NCBI RefSeq assembly: GCF_002803515.1
Contig: NZ_PHQX01000001.1
Span: 3,534,001 to 3,598,000 of the forward strand
Direction of reading: 5' to 3'
Length of the DNA: 64,000 bases
DNA from: Stenotrophomonas lactitubi
GTDB lineage: Bacteria; Pseudomonadota; Gammaproteobacteria; Xanthomonadales; Xanthomonadaceae
Of the stretch, positions 63,864 through 64,000 are shown one piece after another (within the stretch, counting starts at the first letter, position 1; each line of letters opens with the position of its first letter). The notes under the pieces were generated by a model. The model was given only the letters and a program-made list of their open reading frames with translations, had not been told where the DNA came from and did no database searches. The position numbers and the translations under genes are program-made.

Positions 63864-64000
63864 TCACTGCGCCACATACCGGCGATGCAGGGCAAAGGCT
63901 GTCAGCACCGCCAGCGCACCGGCCAGGGCCATTGCCCAGCCGAACCCACTGGCCATCGCCGCGCGGTAATAGCCCAGCAGGTGCGGTGAACTGGACGCCA
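63864..64000 (-). CDS. Membrane protein, C-terminal fragment (MFS-like)
   Basis: The last 44 codons of a leftward gene whose start lies beyond the window. They encode one hydrophobic helix (GFGWAMALAGALAVLTAFALH) and a short basic end RRYVAQ. The helix followed by a positively charged tail fits the final helix of an MFS transporter; too little is visible for a firm call. Confidence 0.55.
   Translation of the reverse strand, partial: ASSSPHLLGYYRAAMASGFGWAMALAGALAVLTAFALHRRYVAQ

Overview
The window is high-GC gammaproteobacterial chromosome and most likely comes from the Stenotrophomonas maltophilia complex. The reasons are the dense intergenic palindromes that begin with GTAG and match the SMAG repeat family described in that species, Xanthomonadaceae-type gene neighbourhoods, and uniformly GC-rich codon use with long antisense open frames. 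No integrase, transposase, phage gene, rRNA, tRNA or CRISPR array was recognised, so it reads as core chromosome with accessory intergenic elements.

Layout. Positions 1-5.3 kb hold housekeeping and detoxification genes: a partial M3 oligopeptidase, a cysteine-synthase-fold PLP enzyme, glyoxalase I, a second VOC protein and a CBS-pair protein. 5.7-10.8 kb is an EmrCAB-type tripartite MFS pump (outer membrane channel, adaptor, 14-TM transporter) with a divergent AraC regulator. glmS lies at 11.1-12.9 kb. 13.1-21.0 kb is a rightward operon with an adaptor, an ABC ATPase, two FtsX-type permeases, a small PDZ protein, a sigma-54 response regulator and its histidine kinase; it is preceded by a good sigma-54 (-24/-12) promoter and a nested palindrome that could be the activator site. 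21.5-23.4 kb carries a GNAT acetyltransferase and glmU. 23.5-26.9 kb is a three-gene gtr-like glycosylation locus. 27.0-34.2 kb is the complete leftward atpIBEFHAGDC operon.

34.3-41.1 kb has a candidate structured RNA, two outer membrane barrels, the E3 and E2 subunits of pyruvate dehydrogenase and a DNA glycosylase. 41.3-44.3 kb is glpD-glpK. 44.5-49 kb has an NlpA/MetQ lipoprotein with a WYL regulator, a LolA-like lipoprotein, a DUF481 barrel and hemC. 49.3-53.8 kb holds an esterase-algZ-algR cluster and opgH. 54.3-56.3 kb is a TonB-dependent receptor with a Fur-box-like site. The rest holds a small unnoticed gene, a DUF2628 protein, a large chemoreceptor, an epimerase, a second LytS/LytR-type two-component pair, a secreted protein, a KGG stress protein and the edge of a membrane protein.

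The most unusual signal is in the intergenic DNA. Three regions (20964-21501, 35597-35847, 48895-49264) hold unrelated repeat families built the same way: two copies in inverted orientation, nearly identical in the unpaired segments but with completely different stems that remain self-complementary in each copy. This is the covariation pattern of a conserved secondary structure. A fourth intergenic region (34344-34547) looks like a free-standing structured RNA ending in an intrinsic terminator with no gene in front of it.
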